A stretch of 64,000 nucleotides of DNA from Geosiphon pyriformis (Eukaryota > Glomeromycota > Glomeromycetes > Archaeosporales > Geosiphonaceae). The notes beneath the pieces were generated by a model. The model was not told the DNA's origin and made no database searches. It worked only from the letters and a program-made list of their open reading frames with translations. The DNA lies in NCBI GenBank assembly GCA_016748015.1, contig JAAOMT010000348.1, positions 37,171 through 101,170 on the forward strand, given 5' to 3'. A program made the translations under genes and the position numbers. How positions within the stretch are numbered: position 1 is the stretch's first letter; the number at the start of each line of letters is the position of its first letter. This document shows, piece by piece, positions 1-11,680 of the stretch.

Positions 1-1075
1 TATCCAAATATTATTCAATATGTTCAAAATTGTGATGCTTGTCAGAAAAAAAAAAGAACAAAACTCAGCAAACCATTAAGACCAATTAAAGTGAAACAAC
101 TATTTAACCATATTAGAATTGACTTAGTCAAACTATTAACAATAACTAACAAAAAAATAGATATATCACAGTAGCCATGGATTATCTTATTAAGTGGCCA
201 GAAACAAAAGCCATTTAAAGAGCAGATGCTGAATTCATTGCTAAATTCATTCATCAAGATTTAATTTGTCAACATGGATGTCTAAAAGAACTACTATCAG
301 ATCAAAGAACTTACTTCATAAACAAAATACTAGCAGAACTAAGTCAAATATTTGGAATTAAAAGACCATTATCATTATTATATCATTTATAAACAAATGG
401 GTTAGTTGAAAGATTTAACAGAACATTGTGTAAAGCAATTGCCAAAATCAGCCAAGAAACCAGAATGAATAAAATTTGTTTATATTATCAATATTATTTG
501 TTTATTGAACAATAAAACAAGACACTACATAAGCAATACTATTTAAATTAGTATATGATAGAACAACAACATTATTAGTTGAGATAAAAGTTAACACATA
601 TCCAACAGAACCAATAACTGAAAACAATTTTCAGGAAATATTGCTAAGAAGAACATATAACTTATGGAAACTCTAGAAAACAAATGACAAAAAGCAGCTG
701 ATAACATTTAAAAGTCACAAAAAAAACAAAAAAAAAACATGATAACTAACTATCAGATAAACCAGTTGAATTCAAGATTGGAGACAAAGTACTTTTATAT
801 CATACCAAAGCAGAAAAACAATAGAGTAGAAAATTTGACCCCAAATAGAACAGACTATTTCACATAAAAAAAATTCTAGAAAATGAAGCTTATAAATTAA
901 GGTTAAACAACAAAATTTTAATCAAAACAGCACATGGTAATTGACTGAAATTATATTACCATATAGTATCATCACTCACCAATAATATTTCACAATTAAG
1001 AGTACAGAGAATACTAGTCCAATCTAATAAAATTCTATAAGATCTAGAACTAATTATTATTATTAACACCAACAT
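1..1075 (+). pseudogene. Gy1-a integrase and pol C-terminus, 5' end outside window
   Basis: This is the 3' part of a Ty3/Gypsy pol gene, entering the window inside the integrase zinc-binding domain (CDAC, about bases 31-42). The first catalytic Asp lies in IRIDLV at base 121, and the catalytic Glu in LVERFN at 408-410. A GPY/F-like tail (YKLRLNNKIL) follows at about 885-920. The frame is broken near base 160 and has many TAA/TAG codons, so it is a dead copy. Integrase would insert the element cDNA into the genome. It aligns along its length with the better preserved Gy1-c integrase at 23623-24950. The pol end is placed by the LEPIIII motif; the exact stop is uncertain. Confidence 0.8.
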
Positions 1076-1138
1076 ATCAAATTGAACAACTAAAAGAATA
1101 TAAAAACATGGTAGATATAACAAAAGCAACAAAAAAAA

Positions 1139-1770
1139 ATAGAAATACCAAACCATATTTACACTTTAGCTCAACAACTCTTTCAACTAATACAATAATA
1201 AAAGATGAAAATTACAATCAATCAACAAATTATCAGATACAAAAACACCAAAAAAGAACCACAAGATAAAATACGGAGAAAAACAGAAAATACTATTGAT
1301 AAAATAATTACAAAGGCAAAATTGGTAATAAAAACACAACCAAAAGTTATTCAATATTAAGAGTTGATGATAAAAACATAGAATTGATAGACACAACAAT
1401 TTTCAAGAAACTTTTGCTATTTCTATTTGGAACAATATCTGAATATTCAGAACTTATATATAAACAAAACAAAGCAATTATTTAATCCAGGAATATTACA
1501 ACAACTTGAACAATTTGTGAAAAAAAACAATTTAATCACATAAGCATGAACCATTTATTGATTACAAATCGAATTTCAAGACCAACCAGAAATCTTACTC
1601 AATTCAACAATAGACTTTATTACTGTTAACCAAATGAAAAAAATAATCAATGCCCAATTTGAAAAATTACAGAACAAGATAACACAAGTAATTCTCGAAA
1701 AAGAAGTTCAAGAAATATTTAAAGATAGAGCATTAGAGTTAAGGAATATTGACAGAGCTCAATATTAAAA
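1139..1770 (+). pseudogene. Gy1-a ORF3, unknown protein downstream of integrase
   Basis: A third reading frame lies between integrase and the 3' LTR. Its start codon has decayed to ATA; Gy1-b and Gy1-c have ATG followed by MEIT at the same place. The N-terminus (LAQQLFQLIQ) and the C-terminal part (ITQVILEKEVQEI, DRAQY then stop) match the copy at 25013-25574 and more weakly ORF3 of Gy2. No signal peptide, membrane segment or known domain is visible. It holds the position of env in retroviruses but does not look like an envelope protein. Stops and frameshifts are present. The function is unknown. Confidence 0.6.
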
Positions 1771-1782
1771 AAAAGAAAATAA
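1767..1782 (+). other. Polypurine tract of Gy1-a
   Basis: An A-rich purine run (aaaaaaaagaaaataa) directly abuts the LTR start TGTTATTC. In LTR retrotransposons this tract primes plus-strand DNA synthesis. The same arrangement precedes the Gy1-c LTR at 25588. Confidence 0.7.
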
Positions 1783-2634
1783 TGTTATTCATAAAATATA
1801 AGAAGAATATTAGTATATAAAATAGCTAATTAGAAATAGATGTAGTAAATATGGAATTTTAAAATTTCTCTCAGAAAAATTGCAGGATTCCAAGAATTTC
1901 AAGATTCTCATATAAGAAATTGCAAAATTGCAGAATTGCAGAATTTCTCTCAAAAAGATTGCAGAATTCCAGAAATTTCAGAATTTTTGGTAAGAAAAAT
2001 TGAGGAATTAAGGAATCTCAATTATGTATATATAGCAGTAGTAGTAAAAAAAAAGAACAGACCTCTCAATTTAAATTTAATTTAAGCAATCTTCTACATC
2101 ACAAATATCAATAAATAATTCACTTTCTCAAATTTACTCTCTACTATCAATGCTTTATGTTGATAGTAATCAATACTTAATACATTAGAACAATAGCTCT
2201 TAATTATGACTATTGATAAAATACTAACTTGCAAATTGCCTTGGCTTATTTTCTTTATCATTTTTTTTATCTTTTTTATTTCTTTTTGTTTTATTAATTG
2301 ATTAATGATTAAAAAATGCTGAATTATAAACGTTATAGGGACTGGTAAAAGACTCATAAAACAAGGGTAAAACACTCATAATTGAGAATAGCTTACCAGA
2401 AGGATTACTGGCCACCATGCTGAAAAAAAAATTTGATAGAATTGCAATTCTAGGAGACTACTGACACAATAATTGAATCTTTGTCCATTATACAAAGAAC
2501 TCAACCAAAATCTTCAAACAACCAAAACTTTCAGATACAAACAATCTTTAGATATTACTAATGTCAACAAGCAAATTAGCACCAAGTTATGAGTTTGTTA
2601 TTTGATTTGAAATCCTAAATAATCATCTGTAACA
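1783..2634 (+). repeat. Gy1-a 3' LTR
   Basis: An 852-bp LTR beginning TGTTAT and ending TGTAACA. It is homologous to the LTRs at 4845-5633 and 25588-26451. The left edge follows the polypurine tract. The right edge is fixed because base 2635 resumes the pol gene of another Gy1 copy (Gy1-b) in the right register. It holds a TATA box (2027-2034), repeated GAATTGCAG-type units upstream of it, and a T-rich stretch at about 2260-2300. Confidence 0.85.
1855..2034 (+). promoter_or_regulatory. Gy1 LTR promoter: HSE-like repeats plus TATA box
   Basis: Five or so imperfect copies of a unit with consensus AGGAATTGCAGGATTCC precede TATATATA at 2027-2034. At 1966-1980 the bases fit the three-unit heat shock element pattern nTTCnnGAAnnTTCn exactly (TTC at 1967, GAA at 1972, TTC at 1977). 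The arrangement suggests an upstream activating array driving transcription from the LTR. Heat responsiveness is inference only. Confidence 0.5.
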
Positions 2635-3653
2635 ACATTAAAATTTCAATATACAATACAACCAGAAACTTTATAGAAATATCAAGTAAAACTACTATCA
2701 AATACTTAAGTACTGAAGTTGAAAACCAATTACCAATCATTATTTCAAATTTTTTACAACTGTATAGATATGTGGATATTATATTACAAACTATATATAA
2801 ACAAGAAAAATATTATTTCTTATAATCAAAATAATTAAAACAAATAAACTTGAGAAATTAAAACCTATTTTAATATATGCAACTTAAGATACTACTCAAC
2901 AATTTCATTAATATTTTTGTCAATAAAAACAAATTTGGTAGAACTGATATTATACAAGACCAGATTAAAACTAAAAATGATATGTTAATTAAACAAAAAA
3001 CATAGAAAGTACTATTTGCTAATCATAAGATTATTCAACAAGAAATCAATTGAATGTTGAACAATAAGTTAATTTAACTATTAATAAGTTTATGGTTATT
3101 ATTAGTGATATTTGTTCAGAAGAAAAATAAGAAAATCTGCTTTTGTATAAATTATAAAAAACTTAACAGTATTATTTGTAGAGACAGCTATCTAATTCCA
3201 TAGATCCAAAAACTATTTGACATTTTTGGAGGAAAGAAATAGTTTTCAACATTGGACTTAAATAATGGTTACTAACAAATAGTCATGAATTTAGCTGATA
3301 AAAAAAAGACAGCATTTACTATCAAAGAAAAAAATTTTGAATTCAGTATTATGCTATTTGGCTTAACTAATATTTTAACTATTTTTCAACATCTCATGAA
3401 AATTGTTTATACAGAATTACTATGAAAATTAGTAATAATTTATTTTGATAACATTAATATATTCTCAGAAACATTTAATGATTATCTTTATTATTTCTAA
3501 TAAGTGTTTAAAAGATTAAAACAAGTAGAGCTAAAGTTAAATGCCATTAAGTATTTTTTTAGAAAAACTAAACTCAAGTTATTGGAACATATTGTGAGCA
3601 AAAACAGCATAAAAACAAATTCAAACAAGATTAAAATAGACAAAAACTTCTTA
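2635..3653 (+). pseudogene. Gy1-b pre-RT spacer and reverse transcriptase
   Basis: The translation starts NIKISIY and runs colinearly with Gy1-c from about base 21935. RT landmarks are visible: FGRTDIIQDQIKT before the domain, CINYKKLNS, FSTLDLNNGY with its catalytic Asp, LFGLTNI, and YFDN near 3440 in place of the usual Y-x-D-D. The second Asp is therefore Asn. Several TAA, TAG and TGA codons interrupt the frame. RT would copy element RNA into DNA; this copy cannot. Confidence 0.75.
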
Positions 3654-4055
3654 NNNNNNNNNNNNNNNNNNNNNNNNNNNNNNNNNNNNNNNNNNNNNNN
3701 NNNNNNNNNNNNNNNNNNNNNNNNNNNNNNNNNNNNNNNNNNNNNNNNNNNNNNNNNNNNNNNNNNNNNNNNNNNNNNNNNNNNNNNNNNNNNNNNNNNN
3801 NNNNNNNNNNNNNNNNNNNNNNNNNNNNNNNNNNNNNNNNNNNNNNNNNNNNNNNNNNNNNNNNNNNNNNNNNNNNNNNNNNNNNNNNNNNNNNNNNNNN
3901 NNNNNNNNNNNNNNNNNNNNNNNNNNNNNNNNNNNNNNNNNNNNNNNNNNNNNNNNNNNNNNNNNNNNNNNNNNNNNNNNNNNNNNNNNNNNNNNNNNNN
4001 NNNNNNNNNNNNNNNNNNNNNNNNNNNNNNNNNNNNNNNNNNNNNNNNNNNNNNN
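3654..4055. other. Assembly gap (402 N)
   Basis: A run of 402 N. The flanks align with Gy1-c at 22951 and 23333, where the intervening stretch is 381 bp, so the missing part is the end of RT and the start of RNase H and the gap size is close to what is expected. Confidence 0.95.
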
Positions 4056-4844
4056 GTTGTCAAATAAAAAAAATACTTAAATTAAAAGTTTGATATATAT
4101 ATAGATTACAAAAAATTAACATTAATCCAAAAGCAAAAATTTGGAAATAATTACTATGTAAAATAAAAAATAAAACTATTATTATTTAATTATATTGTAT
4201 ATTATAAAAAATAAAAAAAAATAAAAATACCAATAGTTTGTTATAAATAAGACAAATTTAAACATTTCAATCCAAAAATATAACAAAAAATAAACATACA
4301 AAAATATTAACAACTTCAACACTATATTAAAACTTAACAGTTTAAGAAAAAATTATCTTAAAAAAAACAAAACAACATAAAACAACAATCAAAACATTTT
4401 ATTATTTACTAAAATATACTATATTAAAAAAACAAAAAATATTTAAACCAGTTACTTAAAGTAATTACAGAACCAGAAAAAGAAACAATACTGTTTAACA
4501 TGCACTCAGATCCAGTAGCAAAACATTTTTATAAAAAAACAACCATAGAAAAAACCAGAAAAAAATATTACTGGCCATTTATGTATTTAAAAATTATCTA
4601 ATATATTTAAAATTGTGATGCTTATCAAAAAAAAAAGAGAAACAAGATCCAGTAAACTGTTAAAACCAATTAAAATAAGACAACTATTTGATTAAATTAG
4701 AATTAACTTAGTGAAACCATTAACTATAACTAGTAATAACAATTAATACATAGTAATAATCATAAATTATCTCACAAAATAGCCAGAAGCAAAAGCAATT
4801 CAAAGAGCAAATACAGAATTTATAGCTGAATTTATTTACCAAAA
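4056..4844 (+). pseudogene. Gy1-b RNase H end and N-terminal half of integrase
   Basis: After the gap the sequence matches the end of the Gy1 RNase H, then the linker and the integrase HHCC zinc domain (about 4500-4640; CDAYQ survives of the Cys pair). The first catalytic Asp is Asn here (IRINLV near 4706). The frame is heavily interrupted and very AT-rich. It stops at 4844, where a solo LTR has inserted within the segment equivalent to FYQDLIC, and resumes at 5634. Confidence 0.7.
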
Positions 4845-5633
4845 TATTACTCATAGAATATAGAAATTAAATATTAGTACATAAGCCAATCAGAATAGAC
4901 ATAGTAAAAGTGGAATTCCAGGATTTTTTTCAGAAGAATTGCAGGATTCCAGAATTATAGAATTCTCATATAAAAAATTACAAAATTTTTGGAATTCTAA
5001 GATTCCTAGCTAGAGAATTGAGAAATTCAAAAATAGTTATTATCAACCAAAATAGAATTTTATCAATAAAATATCTCTTCAATTCTTTAAATTCATATTA
5101 TTATCTACTACTTAATCTGTTAGCACAATAGTTTTGATCATGGCTATTAACAAGACACTTATTTTTTATTTTATTTTCTTTATTTTTTTATTTTTTTTAT
5201 TTTTTTTTATTTTTTTTTGTTGTTTACTAAATTAATTAAAAAAATTAAACACTAAGTTATTAACGTCAAAAATAGTCTGGTAAAAGATCAAGAGTATAAA
5301 ATTTATAAATTAATAAATAGCTTACCAGAAAAACATGACTGCCAGAATAAATCAGCCATCACACTAAAGAAAAAAATTTGACAGAATAACTATTCTGGAA
5401 GGCTATGAACACTAAAACATACCAACTCAAAGATTGAAAAAGAAAATTAAAAACATTATACCAAGATATTAACATTGAATTTCTGTCTATTATACAAAGA
5501 ACTTAACCAAAACTTTCAGATTATAAAAACCTTCAAATACAAAATCTTTAAAAACCAACATTATTATATCAATTGAACACCAAAGTTACAGATTTGTTAT
5601 TTGTTTCTAAATCCCAAATAATCACTTGTAATA
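4845..5633 (+). repeat. Solo Gy1 LTR inserted in the Gy1-b integrase
   Basis: A 789-bp LTR, TATTACTC to TGTAATA, both ends changed from TG...CA by transitions. The flanking target site duplication is exact: CAAAA at 4840-4844 and again at 5634-5638. Removing the LTR and one duplicate restores continuous alignment with the Gy1-c integrase, which confirms the boundaries. No internal region is present, so it arose by LTR-LTR recombination after insertion. Confidence 0.9.
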
Positions 5634-6450
5634 CAAAATTTGATTTGTTGATATGAATATCCAAAAAAATTGTTATCAGACCAGAAAATCCACTTTATGA
5701 ACAGAATATTAACAAAATTAAGCCAAAAATTTGGAATTAAAAGACTATTATTATTATCATATCATGTATAAACCAATAATTTAGTCAAAAGATTTAACAG
5801 AATATTGTGCAAAGTAATAGCCAAGATTAACCAAAAACATCAAGACAAATAAGATTTATTTATACTACCAGTATTATTTGCTTATTGGACAATAAAGCAA
5901 AATACTACACAAACAATATTATTTAAACTAGTCTATATTAAAACAGCAATATTACAGTTAAGATATATATTAATATATATCTAACAAAACCAATAACAGA
6001 AGCTAACTTTTAAAAAACATTGCTAAAAAAAACATATGACTTAATAGAAACTTTAAAAAACAAAAGACAAAAAACAGTTAATAATATATATAAATTACAA
6101 ACAAAACAAAAAAAATGACATGATAACCAATTATTAGATAAACTAGTCAAATTTAAGATTGAAAACAAAGTACTTTTATATTGTATCAAAGTAAAAAAAC
6201 AATAGAATAAAAAATTTGACTTCAAATAGAACAGACTATTTTATATTAAAAAAATTCTAGGAAATAGAGCTTATAAATTAAGATAAACAACAAAATTTTA
6301 GCTAAAGTAACACATAGAAATTAACTAAAATTATAATACAATATAATATTATTATTTACCAATAATATTCCACAATTGGAAATACAATAAATACTAATTT
6401 AACCAAATGAGATTCCACAAAATCTAAAACCAGTTATAATTATTGATACA
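5634..6450 (+). pseudogene. Gy1-b integrase, C-terminal half
   Basis: This continues the integrase after the solo LTR. LLSDQKIHF keeps the second catalytic Asp, and LVKRFNRIL has Lys in place of the catalytic Glu. The GPY/F-like tail and the LKPVIIID motif follow, close to the pol stop. Gy1-b has CAA (Gln) just before that motif where Gy1-a and Gy1-c have TAA, showing a C-to-T nonsense change in those copies. The frame has multiple stops. Confidence 0.75.
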
Positions 6451-6519
6451 AACATGTCAAATTGATCTACAAAAACAGTATATAAAAAATTAATATATAC
6501 AATAAAAGCAAGTAAAAAA

Positions 6520-6748
6520 ATGGAAATTACTGACAATATTTTCTCATTTGTACAACAATTATTACAACTTATTTAACATCAAAAATCAAGTCTAGAAATT
6601 ATTATTAACAAACAAGCAATTTAAAATAAAAACAAAAGAATAAATCAAAAATCTCAATATTCCAGATATTATATTTCTGGAAATCTAGTAAACAAAATAA
6701 TAGAAAAAGTGGAAAAGACTCTAAAAACTTCAAGGATAGTAATATTAG
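6520..6748 (+). pseudogene. Gy1-b ORF3, truncated by Gy2-a
   Basis: It begins ATG then EITDNI, like the ORF3 start of Gy1-c (MEITENI). About 75 codons are left before the Gy2-a LTR. The stretch YYISGNLVNKIIEKV resembles YTGIHLPKLLKLAL of the Gy2 ORF3, one of the clearest links between the ORF3 proteins of the two families. One internal TAA is present. The function is unknown. Confidence 0.6.
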
Positions 6749-7699
6749 TATTACCAATAAAATTTTAGCTATTAATTAGCATGAAATTACCTTCATAATT
6801 CCTATTATATATTAGCATATATTATTATTATTTCGATTATTACTTATTATTTAATCAAATTATCAAATATTATTACTCAATTAATAAACCAATTTGTACC
6901 ATAAAAATTAAAATGATCAAATTACACAATACTCTGAACCATTTAATATAGTTAAAATTCGCCGAAATAATTAATAGTTTGTACAAATAACTTGTAGTTC
7001 ACCAAAATATATCTTTAGTTTGCCAAAATTAAAGCAAAGAAAAAAGTGCAAGTTCAAAGACTAGTATTACAACAAGTTGTATAAAAAAAAAGCTTTTCTC
7101 TTCAAGAAAATGTATCTTTTTATATCATAGTATAGTATTTTACTTTAGATATCTTAATTATAACAAATCATTTTTTACAAAAATCAAATAAAAATTAAAA
7201 TATTCTAAAACCAAATTCTTAAATTATTACACTTAAAATTCTTTTAGCACAATTAACGTTTTGAAATTAATTAACTACCAATTTCAATAAACTGTTAGTA
7301 ACTCCAGGTCTGAATAGAAAATGTTTCTTTTGATAAAATCTTATTTTTTTTACATTTTTTTTATTTTTTTTCTCTTTTCTTACTATAATTATTAGAGTAG
7401 TCTGCAGACAAAATTTCTGTAGAAAAGTTAACTTTCACAGCAAAAGTAACTACACATTTTTAGTAAACTTCTAGATAAGCAATTCCTGAGAAGAAGTTGA
7501 CATTTATTACAACATAATTACACAAAAAAACTGGCACAGAATTAGTCATTTTACTTATAAGTTCAGCAGTTCAAATTATAGAAGATAATTTGAAAATAAA
7601 TTCAGTTATTGGAGGTTCAACTGCTTCCAAAAAACATAAAATTAGCAACAGACAAACATTAACAACATTCAAAAAAAAGACCAAAAACCTTTGGTAACA
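6749..7699 (+). repeat. Gy2-a 5' LTR
   Basis: A 951-bp LTR starting TATTACC (TG changed to TA) and ending GGTAACA. It aligns with the 3' LTR at 17569-18532 with scattered transitions, and lacks one repeat unit near 6970 (TTGATGAAAATTCGCCAAAAT in the partner). A TATA box (TATAAAA) is at 7080-7086. It belongs to the same LTR subfamily as the solo copies at 8172 and 29658. Confidence 0.88.
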
Positions 7700-7701
7700 T
7701 T

Positions 7702-7717
7702 TGGTGCTCTCTCACAG
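7702..7717 (+). other. Primer binding site of Gy2-a
   Basis: TGGTGCTCTCTCACAG lies two bases after the LTR end. It begins TGG, the complement of tRNA CCA. The same sequence with one difference is found at the matching place in Gy2-b (42813-42828). The primer tRNA would end GAGAGAGCACCA; I cannot name it from sequence alone. Confidence 0.7.
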
Positions 7718-8171
7718 AAATAACATAGCAACAGCAAATTTAAAGTAGTGACCACACCAAACACAATAACTCTAAAATATTATCAATCAATTTACATTCA
7801 CTGCAAGCAAAGATTCAACATTTAAGACGGAATTGAAATTTTTAAGAAATCACTATACCAATATATTAAAAACTGCATCAACAATTATTTTTTTGGAAAC
7901 TACAATATTTCAAAAGTCAGAAACAACTTTTACAATATTTTATTGTACTATTTACTATTGAGAACTAAAGATTTTAACAGTGAAATACTTGTTACTTACT
8001 TTCAAGAACTTAACTTTAACATTATCCAGTACTGTAAAAAAAAGTATCTAGTACAATCCAAATACTTTCTTAACTTTAAATCAGAAACAGAGACAAGCAA
8101 CAAAGGCAAAAAAAATTGAAACAACACTCAAAAACTGCTCCAAACACTCTAAGAATACCAAAAACAACTGC

Positions 8172-9160
8172 TGTTATCAGAGATTTTTGGTCTCTTTTCT
8201 TGAATGCTGTTAATGTTAATTTGCTGTTAATATTAATTTGCTGTAAATTTACATTTCCAAGAAGTAGTTGAACCTCCAGTAACTGAATTTATCTTCAAAT
8301 TATCTCCTATAATTTGAATTATTGGGCTTATAAGTGGAATGGCCAATTTTTTGCCAGTTACTTTATGTAGTTCTATTGTAGTAAACATTAACTCTTTCCT
8401 AGGAATTGCTTATCTGGAAGCTCACTAAAAATGTGTAGTTACTTTGCTGTGAAAGTCAACTTTTCTACAGGAATCTTGTCTGTAGGCTACCTTAATAATT
8501 ATAATAAGAAAAAAAAGAAAAATAAAAGAAATATAAAAGAAATAGAATTTTATCAAGAGAAACGTTTTTCTATTCAGGCCTGGAGTCACTAACAGTTTAT
8601 TGAAATTGGTAGCTAATCAATTTCAAAACGTTAGTTGTGTTGAGAGAATTTTAAGTGTGATAATTTAAGAATTTGGTTTTTCGAATATTTAATTTTTATT
8701 TGAATGTGTAAAAGTGATTTGTTTCAATTAAGATCTCTAAAGTAGAATGCTATAGTAAGATACTATAAGAAGATACATTTTCTTGAAGAGAGAAGCTCTT
8801 CTTTTATATAACTTGTTGTGGTACTAGTTTTTGAACTTGCACTTTTCTCTTTGCTACAATTTGGGTGAACTTAAGATATATTTCAGCAAATTTACAAGTT
8901 ATTTCACTGAACTATTGATTATTTCGGCGAATTTTCATTAATTTCGGCAAATTTTGACTATGTTAAATGGTTCAGGGTATTGTGTAATTTGATTATCTTA
9001 ATTTCTAGAGTACAAATCTGATTATTGATTAAGTAATAATATTTAATAATTTGGTTAAATAATAAGTGATAATCGAATTAATAATAATGTATGCTAATTA
9101 ATAATAGGAATTATGAGAGTAATTTCATGCTAGTTAATGACTAAAATTTTACTGGTAACA
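8172..9160 (-). repeat. Solo Gy2 LTR in Gy2-a gag (first)
   Basis: A 989-bp LTR in minus orientation, reading TGTTATC...GGTAACA on the plus strand. It is flanked by the 4-bp duplication CTGC (8168-8171 and 9161-9164). The gag frame continues across it (PKTTAKYLQTPEQ), so it inserted after Gy2-a. Its sense strand keeps an open frame through U5 (TIELHKVTGKELAIP) where other copies have stops. Confidence 0.92.
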
Positions 9161-9510
9161 CTGCCAAATACTTGCAAACACCTGAACAAGGAACCAGCAT
9201 TAAATTATTACTTTTTATTATACCATTTCCAATTTCACTTGCTTAACCATAAACACCAAGTTCACCACTTATCTGTTTCTTCAGACCAGAAGATTTTTAG
9301 TTACCTAAAAATCTTACTCAACAGCAAAAACCAATATCAATTAGCACTAATATTATTAATTATTTACAAGAAAATAAAAGTAATCATTCAAAAAACTTAG
9401 AAAGTAAAGAAACTAAATCAGAACAAGAAAAAACTACAGAAAATGAAAAAAAATGGCAACTGTTTATATTGCAAAAATCCCAAATTTACTGGTGAAAATA
9501 ATAATACCAG

Positions 9511-10492
9511 TGTTACTGGAGGTTTTTGGTCTCTTTTCTTAAATGTTGGTAATGTTGATTTGCTGTGAATTCACGTTTTCAGGAAGTAGTTAAACCTCCA
9601 ATAACTGAATTTATCTTCAAATTATCTCCTATAATTTGAACTGCTGGGCTTATAAGTGGAATGGCCAATTCTTTGCCAGTTACTTTATGTAGTTCTATTG
9701 TAGTAAACGTTAACTCTTTCCCAAGAATTGCTCGTCTGGAAGCTCACTAAAATGTATAGTTACTTTGCTGTGAAAGTCAATTTTTCTACAGGAATCTCGT
9801 CTGTAGGCTACTCTAATGATTGTAATAAGAAAAGAAAAGGAAATAAAAGAAATATAAAAGAAATAAAATTTTGTCAAGAGAAACGTTTTCTATCCAGGCC
9901 TGGAGTCACTAACATCTTACTGAAATTGGTAGCTAATCAATTTCGAAATGTTAGTTGGTTTTTGAATTTTTTTCCAAGTGCAATAATTTAAAGAATTTGG
10001 TTTTTCGAATTATTTGATATTTATTTCTTTTTGTGTGTATAAGAACGGTTTTAAGAGATAAATCTAAAGGAAGATATTTTTTTCTCAAAGAAAGAAGCTT
10101 TTCTTTTATACAACTTGTCGTAACACTATTCTATGAATTTGAACTTTGCTATTTTCTACAATTTTGCTGAACTAAAGATACATTTTGGCAAACTACAAGT
10201 TATTTCTGCGAACTTATTAGATATTTTGGTGAACTATCAATTATTTCGGCGAATTTCTATAAATTTCAGCAAACTTTTGAATGTTACATAGTTTGAGGTA
10301 TTGCATGATTGATCATCGCAATTAGGTTACATTTGTGTTGTGTACAATTTGGGTTATTAATTAAATGATAATTTCGGACATTCTTTGCTAATGTAATAAG
10401 TGATAATTTGAAACGATAATATATGCTAATTAATGATTGGAATTATAAGATAGTTTCATGCTAAATGATATCTCTAATTTCGTCTGGTAACA
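9511..10492 (-). repeat. Solo Gy2 LTR in Gy2-a gag (second)
   Basis: A 982-bp LTR in minus orientation, TGTTACTGGAGG...CTGGTAACA, flanked by the 4-bp duplication CCAG (9507-9510 and 10493-10496). The gag frame is colinear across it (NNNTS then FQKWLNKV). It belongs to the LTR subfamily of Gy2-b, not that of its host. Six units related to ATTTCGGCGAACTA lie at about 10160-10278. Confidence 0.92.
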
Positions 10493-11490
10493 CCAGCTTT
10501 CAAAAATGGCTTAACAAAGTCCAAAAAGCAGAAAATGCAAATAAATAAAATACAGCAAAAATGTTCAAAGCAATTTCATACCTTCTTTAAAAAATTATAG
10601 AAGAATGATTTGAAAACTTAGAAGAACCATTTGGAAACTGGCAAGCATTCAAAAATGCTTTCTTATAACAATTCACTGACAACAACACTTTTATCACTCT
10701 CCAAAATCACTTTTACAATATTAAACAAGAAACATCTAAAACTGTTATAACCTATCTTGGAAGATTTAATAATCTTCTTAGACAAATTTGACAATTAGAA
10801 ATCAATTAATACTATTTCAATGCCCAGATTTTGGATCAGTTTATAGCAGAATTAAAAGACAAATTGATCAAAAAAATTTGCCCACCTGCTCTAGAACACT
10901 TAGCAATAGTCATTAAACATGCAAAAAACTATAAAATAACAATAGAAGAAGCAAACCATATCAAACTTGTGAATCTTGCTATTAAAAAAACCAGCTCAGC
11001 AGCTGAAGAAAAAATTGATCAGCTTACAAAAAAGGTTGAAAACTATCAATAACAGCAACAACAAACACAAAAATATTAACCACCACAACAACAAAACCAA
11101 ACCAACTACCCATTATTATTAAACAGTTAAAACCAAAGTTGTCATTATTGTGGAATTCTAGGACATTGGAAACAAGACTGCAAAAAGCTACAAAGAAACC
11201 AACAAAACAGGAGTAATTAATGTTACTTTTCAACATAGCAATTTCATTATCAGCCTTCACTACCAGTCTACTATTTCTCAAGATTCCAACAGCAAAACAG
11301 TTACTATTAACCTTCTTTTAGCAACAATATCAACAACCTTTACCAATTCAACAGTATCAACAGCCACTTATACAACAATATTAAGTACCTGTCCAAAGAT
11401 TGATTTAACAAAACCAATTCACACCCCAAAATTAATTCCATAATAATAATAACAGAATCAACTTAAACAACTAGTTGGTTTCTCAAAATT

Positions 11491-11680
11491 CTGGTCAGTA
11501 AAGATCCAATTACTACCACACTCAATCCAGTTATCTTACAATGCCAAAAGAATCAGATTTTTAACAAACTGCACTTTCTAAAAATCTGGTTAGTAAAGAC
11601 CCAATTACTATCACACTCAATCCAGTTATCTTACAATGCCAAAAGAATCAGATTTTTAACAAACTGCACTTTCTAAAAAT
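11491..11680 (+). repeat. 95-bp tandem duplication in the gag-protease linker
   Basis: Two copies of a 95-bp unit start at 11491 (CTGGTCAGTAAAG) and 11586 (CTGGTTAGTAAAG) and run head to tail, differing at a few bases. The unit is not a multiple of three, so it shifts the reading frame between gag and protease. The other Gy2 copies have one unit. Confidence 0.9.

Larger units (their letters stand above)
2635..6748 (+). mobile_element. Gy1-b, fragmentary Ty3/Gypsy element
   Basis: A Gy1 internal region runs from the spacer before RT to the first third of ORF3. Its left part is cut off by the insertion of Gy1-a (ending 2634), and its right part by the 5' LTR of Gy2-a (starting 6749). A solo Gy1 LTR (4845-5633) splits its integrase and a run of N hides its RT/RNase H junction. 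It is the most degraded of the three Gy1 copies. Neither of its own LTRs is in the window. Confidence 0.8.

Noticed and set aside
2260-2300. Poly-T/poly-A runs as terminators or centromere-like DNA
   Set aside because: They recur at the same place in each Gy1 LTR and are part of that repeat.
9728-9991. Open frame of 87 codons on the plus strand (and a like one at 29879-30136)
   Set aside because: Both lie in Gy2 LTRs on the antisense strand; they recur because the LTR recurs, and other LTR copies break the frame.
11024-11281. Hydrophobic minus-strand frame near the Gy2-a gag
   Set aside because: Antisense of the gag knuckle and Gln-rich region; no homologue or start context.
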